Shown here: piece after piece, positions 10,065 through 19,837 of the stretch | How the letters are laid out: each line of letters begins with the position of its first letter | Position numbering within the stretch: the first letter of the stretch is position 1 | The notes under the pieces: model-generated | What the model was told of the DNA's origin: nothing | Databases searched by the model: none | The model's input: only the letters and a program-made list of their open reading frames with translations | Assembly (NCBI RefSeq): GCF_963678635.1 | Contig: NC_087062.1 | Location: forward strand, 2,420,001-2,484,000 | Source of the DNA: Symsagittifera roscoffensis | Taxonomy: Eukaryota > Xenacoelomorpha > Acoela > Convolutidae | DNA length: 64,000 bases | Reading direction: 5' to 3' | Translations under genes and position numbers: made by a program

Positions 10065-11117
10065 TTAGCCTGCAACCACTATCACCTGTGGCTCCATGCT
10101 GACCACCCTTCGTACACTTATCATCATGCCGATTGCCTGTCCCCAGTCCAATTTAGGTGCCGTCAAGAAAATCACGTCGGGCCAAAAGAGAGAACGGGGC
10201 GTATAAAGATAATCGGAACTGGCTACGATCAGATACTTTGCAGCTTTCATCTCTAAGGGATCGTAAGCTGCGAACAGGCCGTCGCCTATTGGGGCCTTCA
10301 GTTTCCCATATCTCTGGTCATCTCCATCTACCGTGGTCGTTCGGGGATAGTCCCTTGAATACTCGCCAGGCGTCTGACCAGGTGATTTAGCGAACTGCCT
10401 GTACATCTTATGATGCTTGTTATTGGGCTTGTTCTCTGTCTGAAACTTGCCCCTTCGAGCAGAAGGCGTCAATTCCCGGGCTCTCTGTCGGACGTCCGTA
10501 AGGGATCGCGTGTTCAAGGGTCCAAAGGTATTGTCCTGAGGCAACCCGTTCAAGTCTGCATGTCGGAGCGTAGTCGTAGAGCTGAACTGCTCCTGCTCTG
10601 CTAGCAGCCAATCCACGCCTGATATCCGATATAATCGCGACACCGTGGGACTTTCTCCGCCAATCATTCTCATCGCTTCCTCCCGACACGTCAAGGTATT
10701 CATGTTCAACTTCGTGGACATGTCCGTCTTATACTGTCCCCAATGATTCGGGTCTGATCGGTTCCAAAGCAGCAGGCTGCCTGGTTCAACTCCCTCCGCA
10801 GGCACGGCGCTCGTAGACGGTCCTGCTGCTGGAGCAGGGTTTGCCGTGGCGGGCGGATCGTTCCTCCTACACACGGTCTGGGAGTTATTTCTGTTCTGAA
10901 CCACTGGTCTGCCGAGTCGGCTTTCAAGCGGTTGTGTTCTGGGAGGAGGAGCAGTCCCTAGCCTCTCTCTCACGTTTGAGCTCGGAGCGGTGGGTGCGGC
11001 TACAGCCGTCTCCATCGGCAAGGGCCCTAGGCGGTTGACGAGGGATTCGGGCACGCTTGCCCTTATTCTACTTCCTCCGGTCGTTGAGCTGGTCCGAGCC
11101 AGAGAACTGGTCGCCAC
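10065..11117 (-). pseudogene. Giant-element second block: Pro/Ala-rich linker and start of a possible second SGNH-like domain
   Basis: Frame with a GTG first codon that overlaps the end of the SGNH ORF by 55 bp in another frame, so it is read as a frame-shifted continuation. Residues 1-115 are Pro/Ala/Thr-rich (RLGTAPPPRTQ, NPAPAAGPSTSAVP). Near the end KYLIVASSDYLY, then DVIFLTAP, then VVSMEPQVIVVAG resemble the strand order of an SGNH hydrolase. The TAA stop falls directly after the final Gly, and the next codons read N-D, so the stop sits inside a would-be GxND block. The function of this domain is inferred only. Confidence 0.5.
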
Positions 11118-12277
11118 GACTCCTGCTCCATTTCCCTCAATTGCGTCTGAAATACATCATTCATCCAGTGTCTCCCTCGTTGGTTGTTGAAATGTATCCC
11201 ATCTTTGGTAAGCGCAATGTGATCAATCATGCGCAGCGTGTTTTCGAGATCCAGAAGTCGCAACTCGCCAGGGTTGCTTCTCACCAGATTACGGATCATT
11301 TCGTTCCACCGTGTCACGTTGCTGTTCATGAAATCTGCCACTGTGGTGCCCATCAGCGGGTTTTGTGGTATCGTGCACAGCACCACAAACCTGGGCCTGT
11401 ACTTCTCCTTCAGCTCATTCAGGAGGCATACCAGCAGAGGCTCCCACTTGCACTCGGGAGTCACTGGGGCTCTCGAGACGTCGTTAGTTCCTAGCATTAT
11501 CACCAGCGTATCCAGGTGATCCTCGCTTTGGAATTCCATTATCTTGATGACCTGAGCCACTGAAGCTCCTCCAAAGGACAAAGTGGTTGTCTGACCATAG
11601 ACGAAGATCTCAATCAGATCCCTCACCAAACTGTCTCCTATGATCAGGTGGCGACTCCCTGGGGGAATCACCTGGTCGCTCGTAGCGGGGTTACAGCTCA
11701 TGTCAATCAGGCAGGCTCGAGGATGCTCCGCAGCTACATGCGTGAACTGGTGCCGTGTCATCAGATTCTTCCTGATATCTACCACGCGGGATTTTTGATA
11801 GGTTCTGCCATGCGCAGTCCCCGAGGGCACTATCGTGTGGGGTGCTCGCTCCGAGCTATTAGATGACTGATCACGATGCTGGGAAGGAAAGATCCTACCC
11901 AATGTCCGTCCAGTAGTTCGGTTGATCTCATCCATTGTTGCTCTGGCCACTTGGTTGAACGATTCATTGAACCGGGGAGCGAGGTAAGTGTCAGAAGGGT
12001 CTGGTATCGTGAACCTTTCATTGGAAGCAGACAGTCGTGTCTGCTGAGGAGCCTCGGGCTCTCTCGATGCACGTAAATCCAGAACCTCGGGCCCTCTCGA
12101 TACACACAGCTCCTGGGCTGTTGTCCCGGGACGTGTGTCGTTGGATCCCTCCGAGGATTTCATGCTCGCCAGAACTTCCCGTGACACTTGGCTCACCTTC
12201 GCCATATACAGCTCCTTCAGGTGCTTTATTTCATCCTCCTTATAAGCCCCTGCAGATCTTCGTATTTCTTCTTCCAT
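11063..12277 (-). CDS. SGNH/GDSL-type hydrolase of the giant element
   Basis: 404 codons from an ATG at 12277. The first ~200 residues are low complexity and Ser/Arg-rich. The domain then shows all SGNH blocks: LIIGDSLVRDL near residue 212 (nucleophile Ser), LSFGGASVAQVI (block II Gly), VIMLGTNDVS near 262 (GxND) and LTKDGIHFN near 358 (catalytic Asp and His). Members hydrolyse esters or acetyl groups; the substrate here is unknown. SGNH esterases are known in ORF1 of CR1 LINEs, but I know of no usual gypsy element with one. The frame ends EEVE and overlaps the next ORF, indicating a frame change at 11063-11117. Confidence 0.78.
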   Translation of the reverse strand: MEEEIRRSAGAYKEDEIKHLKELYMAKVSQVSREVLASMKSSEGSNDTRPGTTAQELCVSRGPEVLDLRASREPEAPQQTRLSASNERFTIPDPSDTYLAPRFNESFNQVARATMDEINRTTGRTLGRIFPSQHRDQSSNSSERAPHTIVPSGTAHGRTYQKSRVVDIRKNLMTRHQFTHVAAEHPRACLIDMSCNPATSDQVIPPGSRHLIIGDSLVRDLIEIFVYGQTTTLSFGGASVAQVIKIMEFQSEDHLDTLVIMLGTNDVSRAPVTPECKWEPLLVCLLNELKEKYRPRFVVLCTIPQNPLMGTTVADFMNSNVTRWNEMIRNLVRSNPGELRLLDLENTLRMIDHIALTKDGIHFNNQRGRHWMNDVFQTQLREMEQESWRPVLWLGPAQRPEEVE

Positions 12278-12686
12278 TCGTCTCTTTCTCGAGCTATTGC
12301 CCTATACTCCTGGAGTTTGGCACACAGCTCGCTCTGATCTTTCTCCTTCTTTTCCAGCGTCTCGATCGTCTCCGACGTCTGGATCTCTATTTCACTCACC
12401 CTCACTTTCTTCGAAGGAGGAGCAGCTGTAGGAGAGTCGACCGAATGTGACGGGCCTGGCCCATCACGTTGTCTCTTCGCTCCGATGAGTGGCTGCGCCG
12501 GTTGGACTGGTAAGGGCATCTCACCTAGCCGGTGGTCCCTCTGTTCACCTAGTCCTGGCTCACGAGCCAGGTCGTGGCCAGACATTTCTCCACGCCTCCA
12601 TCTCATCAGTCGATTTCGACCTCTCTCGGCGGTCCCGGACTCACCGAAGGCCAACATCAATACGACTTCCGTAGGGCGAATCCCTC
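11532..12686 (-). repeat. Tandem duplication unit 1 (1,155 bp)
   Basis: Near-identical to 12687-13841 (shared landmarks offset by 1,155 bp, e.g. GAATTCCATTATCTTGATG at 11532 and 12687). It contains the coiled-coil ORF end and the SGNH start. Only a few substitutions separate the two, so the duplication is recent. Confidence 0.9.
12226..12660 (-). pseudogene. Duplicated coiled-coil ORF, N-terminus missing
   Basis: Second copy of the C-terminal two thirds of the protein at 13382-14002, made by the tandem duplication. It has no ATG start (first codon TTG at 12660) because the duplication breakpoint removed the N-terminus. It ends at a stop at 12226 and overlaps the ATG of the SGNH ORF (12277) by 52 bp in the other frame, the same arrangement as in the parent copy. 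Confidence 0.7.
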
Positions 12687-13361
12687 GAATTCCATTATCT
12701 TGATGACCTGAGCCACTGAAGCTCCTCCAAAGGACAAAGTGGTTGTCTGACCATAGACGAAGATCTCAATCAGATCCCTCACCAAACTGTCTCCTATGAT
12801 CAGGTGGCGACTCCCTGGGGGAATCACCTGGTCGCTCGTAGCGGGGTTCCAGCTCATGTCAATCAGGCAGGCTCGAGGATGCTCCGCAGCTACATGCGTG
12901 AACTGGTGCCGTGTCATCAGATTCTTCCTGATATCTACCACGCGGGATTTTTGATAGGTTCTGCCATGCGCAGTCCCCGAGGGCACTATCGTGTGGGGTG
13001 CTCGCTCCGAGCTATTAGATGACTGATCACGATGCTGGGAAGGAACGATCCTACCCAATGTCCGTCCAGTAGTTCGGTTGATCTCATCCATTGTTGCTCT
13101 GGCCACTTGGTTGAACGATTCATTGAACCGGGGAGCGAGGTAAGTGTCAGAAGGGTCTGGTATCGTGAACCTTTCATTGGAAGCAGACAGTCGTGTCTGC
13201 TGAGGAGCCTCGGGCTCTCTCGATGCACGTAAATCCAGAACCTCGGGCCCTCTCGATACACACAGCTCCTGGGCTGTTGTCCCGGGACGTGTGTCGTTGG
13301 ATCCCTCCGAGGATTTCATGCTCGCCAGAACTTCCCGTGACACTTGGCTCACCTTCGCCAT
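12657..13361 (-). pseudogene. Truncated SGNH ORF in duplication unit 2
   Basis: ATG at 13361. It duplicates the N-terminal half of the SGNH ORF including the GDSL block and LSFGGAS block, then crosses the duplication junction at 12686/12687 within IMEF and ends a few codons later. It lacks GxND and the catalytic Asp-His, so it cannot be an active hydrolase. Confidence 0.8.
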
Positions 13362-13841
13362 ATACAGCTCCTTCAGGTGCTTTATTTAATCCTCCTTATA
13401 AGCCCCTGCAGATCTTCGTATTTCTTCTTCCATTCGTCTCTTTCTCGAGCTATTGCCCTATACTCCTGGAGTTTGGCACACAGCTCGCTCTGATCTTTCT
13501 CCTTCTTTTCCAGCGTCTCGATCGTCTCCGACGTCTGGATCTCTATTTCACTCACCCTCACTTTCTTCGAAGGAGGAGCAGCTGTAGGAGAGTCGACCGA
13601 ATGTGACGGGCCTGGCCCATCACGTTGTCTCTTCGCTCCGATGAGTGGCTGCGCCGGTTGGACTGGTAAGGGCATCTCACCTAGCCGGTGGTCCCTCTGT
13701 TCACCTAGTCCTGGCTCACGAGCCAGGTCGTGGCCAGACATTTCTCCACGCCTCCATCTCATCAGTCGATTTCGACCTCTCTCGGCGGTCCCGGACTCAC
13801 CGAAGGCCAACATCAACACGACTTCCGTAGGGCGATTCCCT
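12687..13841 (-). repeat. Tandem duplication unit 2 (1,155 bp)
   Basis: Copy of 11532-12686. This unit adjoins the native start of the second coding block. One difference (TTTATTTAATCC against TTTATTTCATCC) puts a stop into the frame that links coiled coil and SGNH in this unit. Confidence 0.9.
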
Positions 13842-14002
13842 CGACCCTCTCGTCCTAGTGCATTAAGGAGCGCGACCACAAACATCGCCAACCCCGGGTC
13901 TTCTCGTGTGAAATCACAATCGATCAGCCGCTGATAGATCTCGTCTAGAGTCGCTCCTAGACTCGCTGAGAGGAATTCCATGAGTTCGTTCATGTCACCC
14001 AT
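13382..14002 (-). CDS. Second-block N-terminal protein with coiled coil
   Basis: 206 codons from an ATG at 14002, the first gene after the 480 bp spacer and probably the native start of the second block. N-terminal ~70 residues look helical (MNELMEFLSASLGATLDEIY). The middle is Pro/Arg-rich with a basic KRQRDGPGPS segment and PPSKKVRV, a possible nuclear signal. The C-terminal 60 residues are a charged coiled coil (ETIETLEKKEKDQSELCAKL). It resembles a structural or Gag-like N-terminal module, but I do not recognise the family. It ends at TAA 13382 with both alternative frames closed. Confidence 0.65.
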   Translation of the reverse strand: MGDMNELMEFLSASLGATLDEIYQRLIDCDFTREDPGLAMFVVALLNALGREGRGNRPTEVVLMLAFGESGTAERGRNRLMRWRRGEMSGHDLAREPGLGEQRDHRLGEMPLPVQPAQPLIGAKRQRDGPGPSHSVDSPTAAPPSKKVRVSEIEIQTSETIETLEKKEKDQSELCAKLQEYRAIARERDEWKKKYEDLQGLIRRIK

Positions 14003-14482
14003 TTTTTCTCGTTTTGATTCTTGTTGTCGTGTCGTGTAATTTCTTTCTGTTTCGTCTGATTCAGTTTATTCAGTAAACAATTTCCGATCAATCAAGATCT
14101 AAAAAAACAAGTCGCGACTTAAAACCATCGTTTTTGGATACAACATCATTCAATTCTTTAAAACTCTCCATTGAAATTCTTTTTTCAATTCTGATTTAAA
14201 AATTTAGCACCAAGGTGGATCGTCCACCTTTATCTTTGTCAGAGTAGCCCGAATGAGCGCTGTCACCTTGATGACCTGGAGTACCCCAGGTCTTTTATGA
14301 CACAAAACATAAAACATATCATAACAATAACATAACACATAAACACATAAACATCACACACCTATACTATCACATAAAAACATAATGCCTAATACTGTAC
14401 CTAAAACCTAACCTAATCTAAAACTTGACTCTAATTCTTATCGAATAACTTAATAAAAACCACTTATCGCCGAGCGCAATTC
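14003..14482 (-). other. Spacer between pol/macro block and second coding block
   Basis: AT-rich, no credible ORF. It contains ACATAA-type short repeats (14320-14370) and CCTAACCTAATC near 14408. It could hold a promoter, splice acceptor or re-initiation signal for the downstream block; a poly-pyrimidine/AG acceptor cannot be picked out confidently. Confidence 0.5.
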
Positions 14483-15001
14483 TTAGCATATGCTCAGATA
14501 GTATTTTTTATGTAAGTAAACTTCTATGTCAGTCTCTGAAAATATCACATGTACAAGTGCGTACAACTCTCTCGGATGTAGCTTTCCCCTATTAGGATCG
14601 TATACTGGCATCGAGAGAGAGGTCACTCCTCTCTCAACCAAAAAATCCCTAAGTCGAGTCAAGGCCAATACCAAGCTCTTTGGATCTACGTGTTGCCCAT
14701 CAGTGGCCTTGGTAACCAGGAAACACAAATATTTCCCTGGTATCTGTGATGCAACAGGGGGCAGCGCTATCATCCCTCCCACACCAGGCCTCTGTTTCCA
14801 CAAAAACTCGATTTTTTTATACTCTCTTTTGAAGTCAGCCGCTAGTGCTGTTTTGAAGCTTACGTCCGCGGTTATCGCTATGGCGCACGTGCGTTCCGTG
14901 AGTATGATATCGCTGTCCGTTATGACGATATTGTTCGAATAATGGTTCGGTAGATCAAAATACGATTCAAAGATTCGTCCAAAAGGAGTTTTTTTTAGCA
15001 T
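14483..15001 (-). CDS. Macro-like (ADP-ribose-binding) domain downstream of Pol
   Basis: Frame of 172 codons. ITDSDIILTERTCAIAITAD, the small-residue-rich GVGGMIALPP, KYLCFLVTKATD, LALTRLRDFLVERGVTSLSM and the PVYDPNRGKL turn follow the strand/helix order of macro domains, which bind or hydrolyse ADP-ribose derivatives. A second, diverged copy is at 49246-49490, with PGKYLCFLVT and MPVYDPNRGKL conserved. The left edge sits in an 8-T homopolymer (about 14991-14998) where the frame changes from the upstream piece, so the native protein probably continues from Pol. The macro assignment is from pattern only. Confidence 0.6.
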   Translation of the reverse strand: MLKKTPFGRIFESYFDLPNHYSNNIVITDSDIILTERTCAIAITADVSFKTALAADFKREYKKIEFLWKQRPGVGGMIALPPVASQIPGKYLCFLVTKATDGQHVDPKSLVLALTRLRDFLVERGVTSLSMPVYDPNRGKLHPRELYALVHVIFSETDIEVYLHKKYYLSIC

Positions 15002-15540
15002 TCTCGCCCTCTGTCTCTAGTTCTCCGGTTTCTCTTGCCGATTTCAATTTTTTTATTATCAGATTTTCGGTGTGGGTGAGTCCTACCCCCACTCCCCGGA
15101 CAAAAATATCCATCGACGTCCCCGTCGATCGCCCAAAGTCTAGGTAGGAGATCGAGGTTGGATTGTGGAACACGTAGAGGACCATCTGGGGCGACCCAGT
15201 TGGACTGGGTATTGTCATGACTGATGTATTTGTTTGCCGTCTCTATCGACGTCCTGAATCGTCAGGATCGTCTCTTTTGGATATGTCGACAGATCATGGA
15301 GCCATTCGAGCACGCGCAAGTTTGTTAGTTCTTGCTCATGAGTCTGTTCCGCTTCTGGTTCGAACTCCACTTCCGGTTCTGATCGATCGTCGATCCAATC
15401 TTGATCCATATCGTTCACAAGGTCGATCTCTTCTAGCATCGCCACTTCGTCCAGTCTCACCAGCGAGTCTATGACATCACTTACAACTATCCTGTCTACA
15501 ACGAAGTCCTCGCCGTACGGATTGTATTTCTTCTGGTTTT
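14967..15540 (-). pseudogene. Pol C-terminal extension, broken by frame changes
   Basis: Two overlapping short frames (15215-15460 and 14967-15218) lie between the end of the Pol ORF and the macro-like ORF, each in a different frame. The sequence is acidic (WIDDRSEPEVEFEPEAEQ) then mixed. Frame changes fall at about 15530 (A5), about 15215 and the 8-T run at 14991-14998, consistent with one-base indels or long-read homopolymer errors. I read the region as a single Pol extension leading into the macro-like domain. Confidence 0.6.
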
Positions 15541-18500
15541 TCCTCTCTTGCTTTGGCGTGTTTCCATAGTGAGAGGAAAGTCAGGTTGTATTCCTTTGTC
15601 AATTTCGGTTTGTTCCGGGCAGTCCCAGTCTTCTTTGGCATAAGGTAAAGTTTCATCGTCCACCTCTACTCGCTCGGTCAACTCGAGATCCAGTGGTAGA
15701 TCGCAATCGTCCACCACCTCATTCCCGTCGTTCTTGTCGCGAGTACCCCTTTCATTCACTTCACAAGCACGATCCACTTTCAAATAGTCTCCCTCTTGCA
15801 TGTCCGCTGGGATGCACCAATCCTCTGACGAGGCATTGTGTGGTTTGATGTTTTCATAATGAGCTGCTCTTCCAGTGCACAATCGATAAAAACGACCTCC
15901 TTGGTGCACTTCTGTTATCTGAAATGGACCACGCCATTTCTTTAATAGTTTCTTGGTTCCTTTTGGTGGAACCACTTCCTGGAACACCCAGACGTAGTCG
16001 CCAACTGAGTAGGCTTTCGCATCAGCTGTCCTTTTATCAAACCTCCTTTTTTGTCTAATTTGCGCCTGTTGCGTATTCCTCCTGCATAAGTCATTGAGGT
16101 CCTGCTGTCTTCTAATAACATCCCGCACGTACGTTTGCGGTGCTGTCCTCTTCCCCTCATATTGAGGGTAGAAAAACCTCAATGGGAGCGTTTTTTCATG
16201 ACCCGTTAACATCATGTGCGGACTTATTCCAGTGGTGGAATGCTCCGTGCTGTTGTAAGCACCCATCACTTGCGGCAAGTGCTTGTCCCAGTCATCCATG
16301 TAACGCGGGCAGTAGACTCTCAGCATGGATACCAGTTGCCTCTCGACATGCCTCGCTATCCACACATTTATCAAATGATCACATGTTTCTTCCGCCGATG
16401 CTGTCATGCAGGGTGCTGCTTCCGCATACTTCGTAAAATGGTCGATCATTACCAGCACCTGATTATAGCCCGTTGCTGTCATGCAGATTTTCTGATGATC
16501 AATTTGCACCACTTCGTTGAAACCTGACGACTCTATTGACTGTAGGGGGAACCTTAGCTTCCTGGGATCCTTCGCCTGCTGACATGACAGGCATGCTGCG
16601 ATCCACTTCTCACAAGCCTTCTTCAATCCCGGCCATTCGAATCGTTTCTGTATCCTGTTATACACTTTGTCCACGCCTTGATGGCCCATCTGATCATGTG
16701 AGCGAAAGAGCAATTCGGTCTGGTACAACTGTGGTAACACTATTGAATTGTATTTATAGAGGACCTTGTCCTCCTCTTTTCGCTTGCAGGCAACGATTCC
16801 GTCCTTATTCAGGTAAACCAAGTCGTTTCGCTTCAGGTAGAATTGCTTCAAGATCTTGTAGCTGTCTTCTTCCAAGTCTCCCTTGTCAGGTGCTCCATTC
16901 TCGATCCATCTCTTCAGACTGCTCGTCATTCTATCATTTCGTTGAGCCTTTAGGAGATCCGACAGCCTGTACCTGGCTTTCAAATACGTCTTTACCACGT
17001 TCCTTTGCCCACTCATTATCTCCGGAGCATGAGCATCGTCCATCAACTTGACACACCATATCTTTTTCAAAGGCGTCGCTTCCTGCACAGATGGTTCCAG
17101 ATTGGTACGGACGACCGTACCATGTGGCAGCAATCTGGTTGGGCGTTTCGAAACTGCTATCAGCTCGAGCTCGTCTGCGGCATTATCTACCACAGTGCCC
17201 TCTTCATCTGAGGTGTATCTGTCCCTGTCTGGATCCTGATGTGTTTCTCGGTCCAGCCCACGCTGCTTCCAGTCTACCAATAAGGAGTGGATTGCGATCT
17301 CTGACATATCGGAATTGGAAGTTGTTTCAGACGTTTTGTCCCAGGACTGGGGCCTCGAGTCAACACTTGAGTCGACTGATTCCTGAACATCATATTCCAA
17401 GTTGTCTGAGATGTTTCTCGACTCCCCGGACAAAAATCTGTCCATCGGTCGCTTCGAACCCGACTCCCCGGACAAAATTCTGCCCCTAGGTGGTCTCGTC
17501 AACCTCTCCCCGGACAAGTCGTCCTGCACGGGCTCAAAGGTGTCTGACTCCTCAGACGAGTCGTCCTTGACTGGCTCGAAGGTATCAGACTCCCCGGACA
17601 TTGTCTCGTCCACGGACGAACAATCTGGGCTCGGCTCGTATTCTTCTTTTGCATCCGTGAAATGCACTCTCCTCGTGAAGCTAGATTTCGACCTGATCCT
17701 GACTTCCTCAGTAGTTTGGTTCTGATTCAGTGTTCCATATTCAGTGAACGAAGTTCTCAACAAGACCTCCTTCGGCATCGAGCTCACCAGCTGGTTGACA
17801 ATCGACCTGCAATCCCGTTCAACGCCTCGGCTGCGAATGGACACTGGCCTCTTCTCTGTTCTCTCGGTGACAGTCAACCGCTGCATGGTCTCCATCCATT
17901 CACGATCATGCCTATCCACTTCCCTGTCCAACAAGTCACGGAGCTTTCCCATGACGTCCGGCGCCACGTTCACCGTCCTGTTCAATAGAGCCATGCTGTT
18001 TATGCCCAGCCTGGTAAGTTCTTGCTGAACCAAGTTGGATCGGATTAGCAGATCCAACGGAACGGGCTCGTCTCTGGCTAAAAGCTTTATCTCCGCGGCC
18101 TTCTCCACTGGAAGGTTAGGGTGTCCGGGTATAGGATGCCCTGACTTGTCTAACCATCTAGTAAGTGGCAGCTTGTCGTAGGTTTCTTTGTCCAGAAAGG
18201 AAAACCCGTCTTTGATCTCTGATTGGTTAGCCTGTTTCTCCTCGAGGCGCTCATAAAATTCTGTTTTTTTGCTGAGGCTATCTGCGTTCTGGTGCTTGTC
18301 ACGGGTACGGTGCTCTATGATCATGTGGTATCCATCCAGGCGCACAATCCAACGACCAATATAACTTTGGTCCATCGAATAGGTTTTCAGCCAGGCCAGG
18401 GCACGGTTATCCACACGTAACTTGAAGGGAGCACTTCCCAAGTAGGCCCTGTATTTTTCCACGAAAGTGATCACCGCAAACATCTCCGCTTTTGGTGCGC

Positions 18501-19788
18501 CGTACTTCATTTCAGGATCACTCAGGACTTTACTCCCGTAGGCTATCGGACGAAGAACCGTTCTCCCGTTCCACTCCTGCTCCTGGTGAAGTATGCCCGA
18601 TATCGCAACCACTGATGCATCCGTATCCAGCACGAACATCTCCTTCTCTGTTGGCATGCCAAGGACCGGTCTCTCGAAAAGTTCACGTTTGATGTTTTCA
18701 AATGAAACTTGTGCCTCATCAGTCCAGGTGAACTTTTTGCCCTTGTTTCTCATCAACCTCTGCATGGGGTATATTTTGTCAGCATACCCCTTGATGAACT
18801 CTCGATAATAATTAGCCAATCTCAGAAAACTCATCAGCTGTGTATCTGTTTTAGGTGCCTTCCAGGTCAGCACCGCTTCAACCGCTTCGGGATCTGGTCT
18901 CACTCCATGTTTGTCAACCAGGCGGCCCAGATACTTTATGGAATCCCTGAGGATTTCACACTTAGAGGGCTTACATTTCAGACCCGCCTGCTTCATGCAA
19001 GAAAACACCTCCTCCAACCTCTCTATGTGGTCTTCTAAGGTTGGTGTTGCAATCACGACATCATCGACATAACACATGATGAGATTCCCGTATTTCTGAG
19101 TGACGCTCGTGAGTGCCTGGGCCATCAGTCGCTGGAATGTGGCCATCGCGTTGCACAATCCGAATGGCATCCTCTTCCACTGGAACAGTCCCACCTCACA
19201 CGCGAAGCCTGTTTTCTCTCGATCTTGCTTTCTGAGTGGCACTTGCCAGAACGCAGAGCCCAAATCCAACGTCGTGAAGAACTTCGCGTCCCCCAGCTTG
19301 GATAGGCTCTCATCGATGCGGGGAATCGGGTATGCATCCTTTATAGTCACTGCGTTCAGATAACGGAAATGACAACAAAATCTGAGTTGTCCCCCTTTCC
19401 TTTTTGCCATGACCACGCCACAAGCCCATGGGGACTTCGACGGCTCGATCATGTCGTACTCCATTAACATCTCGATCTCCTTCCTACAGGCTTCTGACTT
19501 GTTTGGGGTCATTCTTCTCGCCCCTTCCCTATGAGGTACCGAGCCCTCTTCTATCTCAATCTCGTGTTCTACAAAATTACAACAACCTATGTCGGCCTTA
19601 TGCTTCGAAAAAACGTCTGCGTTCCGATTTAGCACCGCTCTGAGCGAATCTAGTTCCTTGTCTGATATTTTACCCTTCAGATGGTCTATCTCAGGTAGGA
19701 CAGGTTTATTCGCTGCTTACTCTGCTTCTGTCGGCCTCTCAGGAAAGTTGGAACAACTAGACAGCCCATCATCTGTTTCCGACTTCAT
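15496..19788 (-). pseudogene. pol: Ty3/gypsy Pol: reverse transcriptase, RNase H, integrase (integrase core deleted)
   Basis: ATG at 19788; a TAA at 19717-19719 interrupts near codon 24, after which the frame is open to 15496. RT: YPIPRIDESLSKLGDAKFF, LDLGSAFWQV and CYVDDVVIA (near residue 240). RNase H: VLDTDASVVAISG (near 388) and LRVDNRALAWLK. Integrase: HDQMGHQGVDKVY with CLSCQQAK zinc finger, first core Asp in VVQIDHQ, and a GPF module in KWRGPFQITEV. The second Asp (DxGxxF) and catalytic Glu region are missing: the text jumps from WIARH to VERQ near 16350, an in-frame loss of roughly 40-60 residues. Several LSGES-type linker repeats lie between RNase H and integrase. Confidence 0.88.
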
Positions 19789-19837
19789 TGAAAACAAATT
19801 TCCTAGAAGATTTCAGTTCATTTACTCTTTTCATTAT

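Noticed and set aside
3976-14002. Bacterial-type operon of host genes
   Set aside because: Overlapping frame-shifted ORFs lie between matching LTRs, on the same strand as gag-pol; a retroelement block explains them better.
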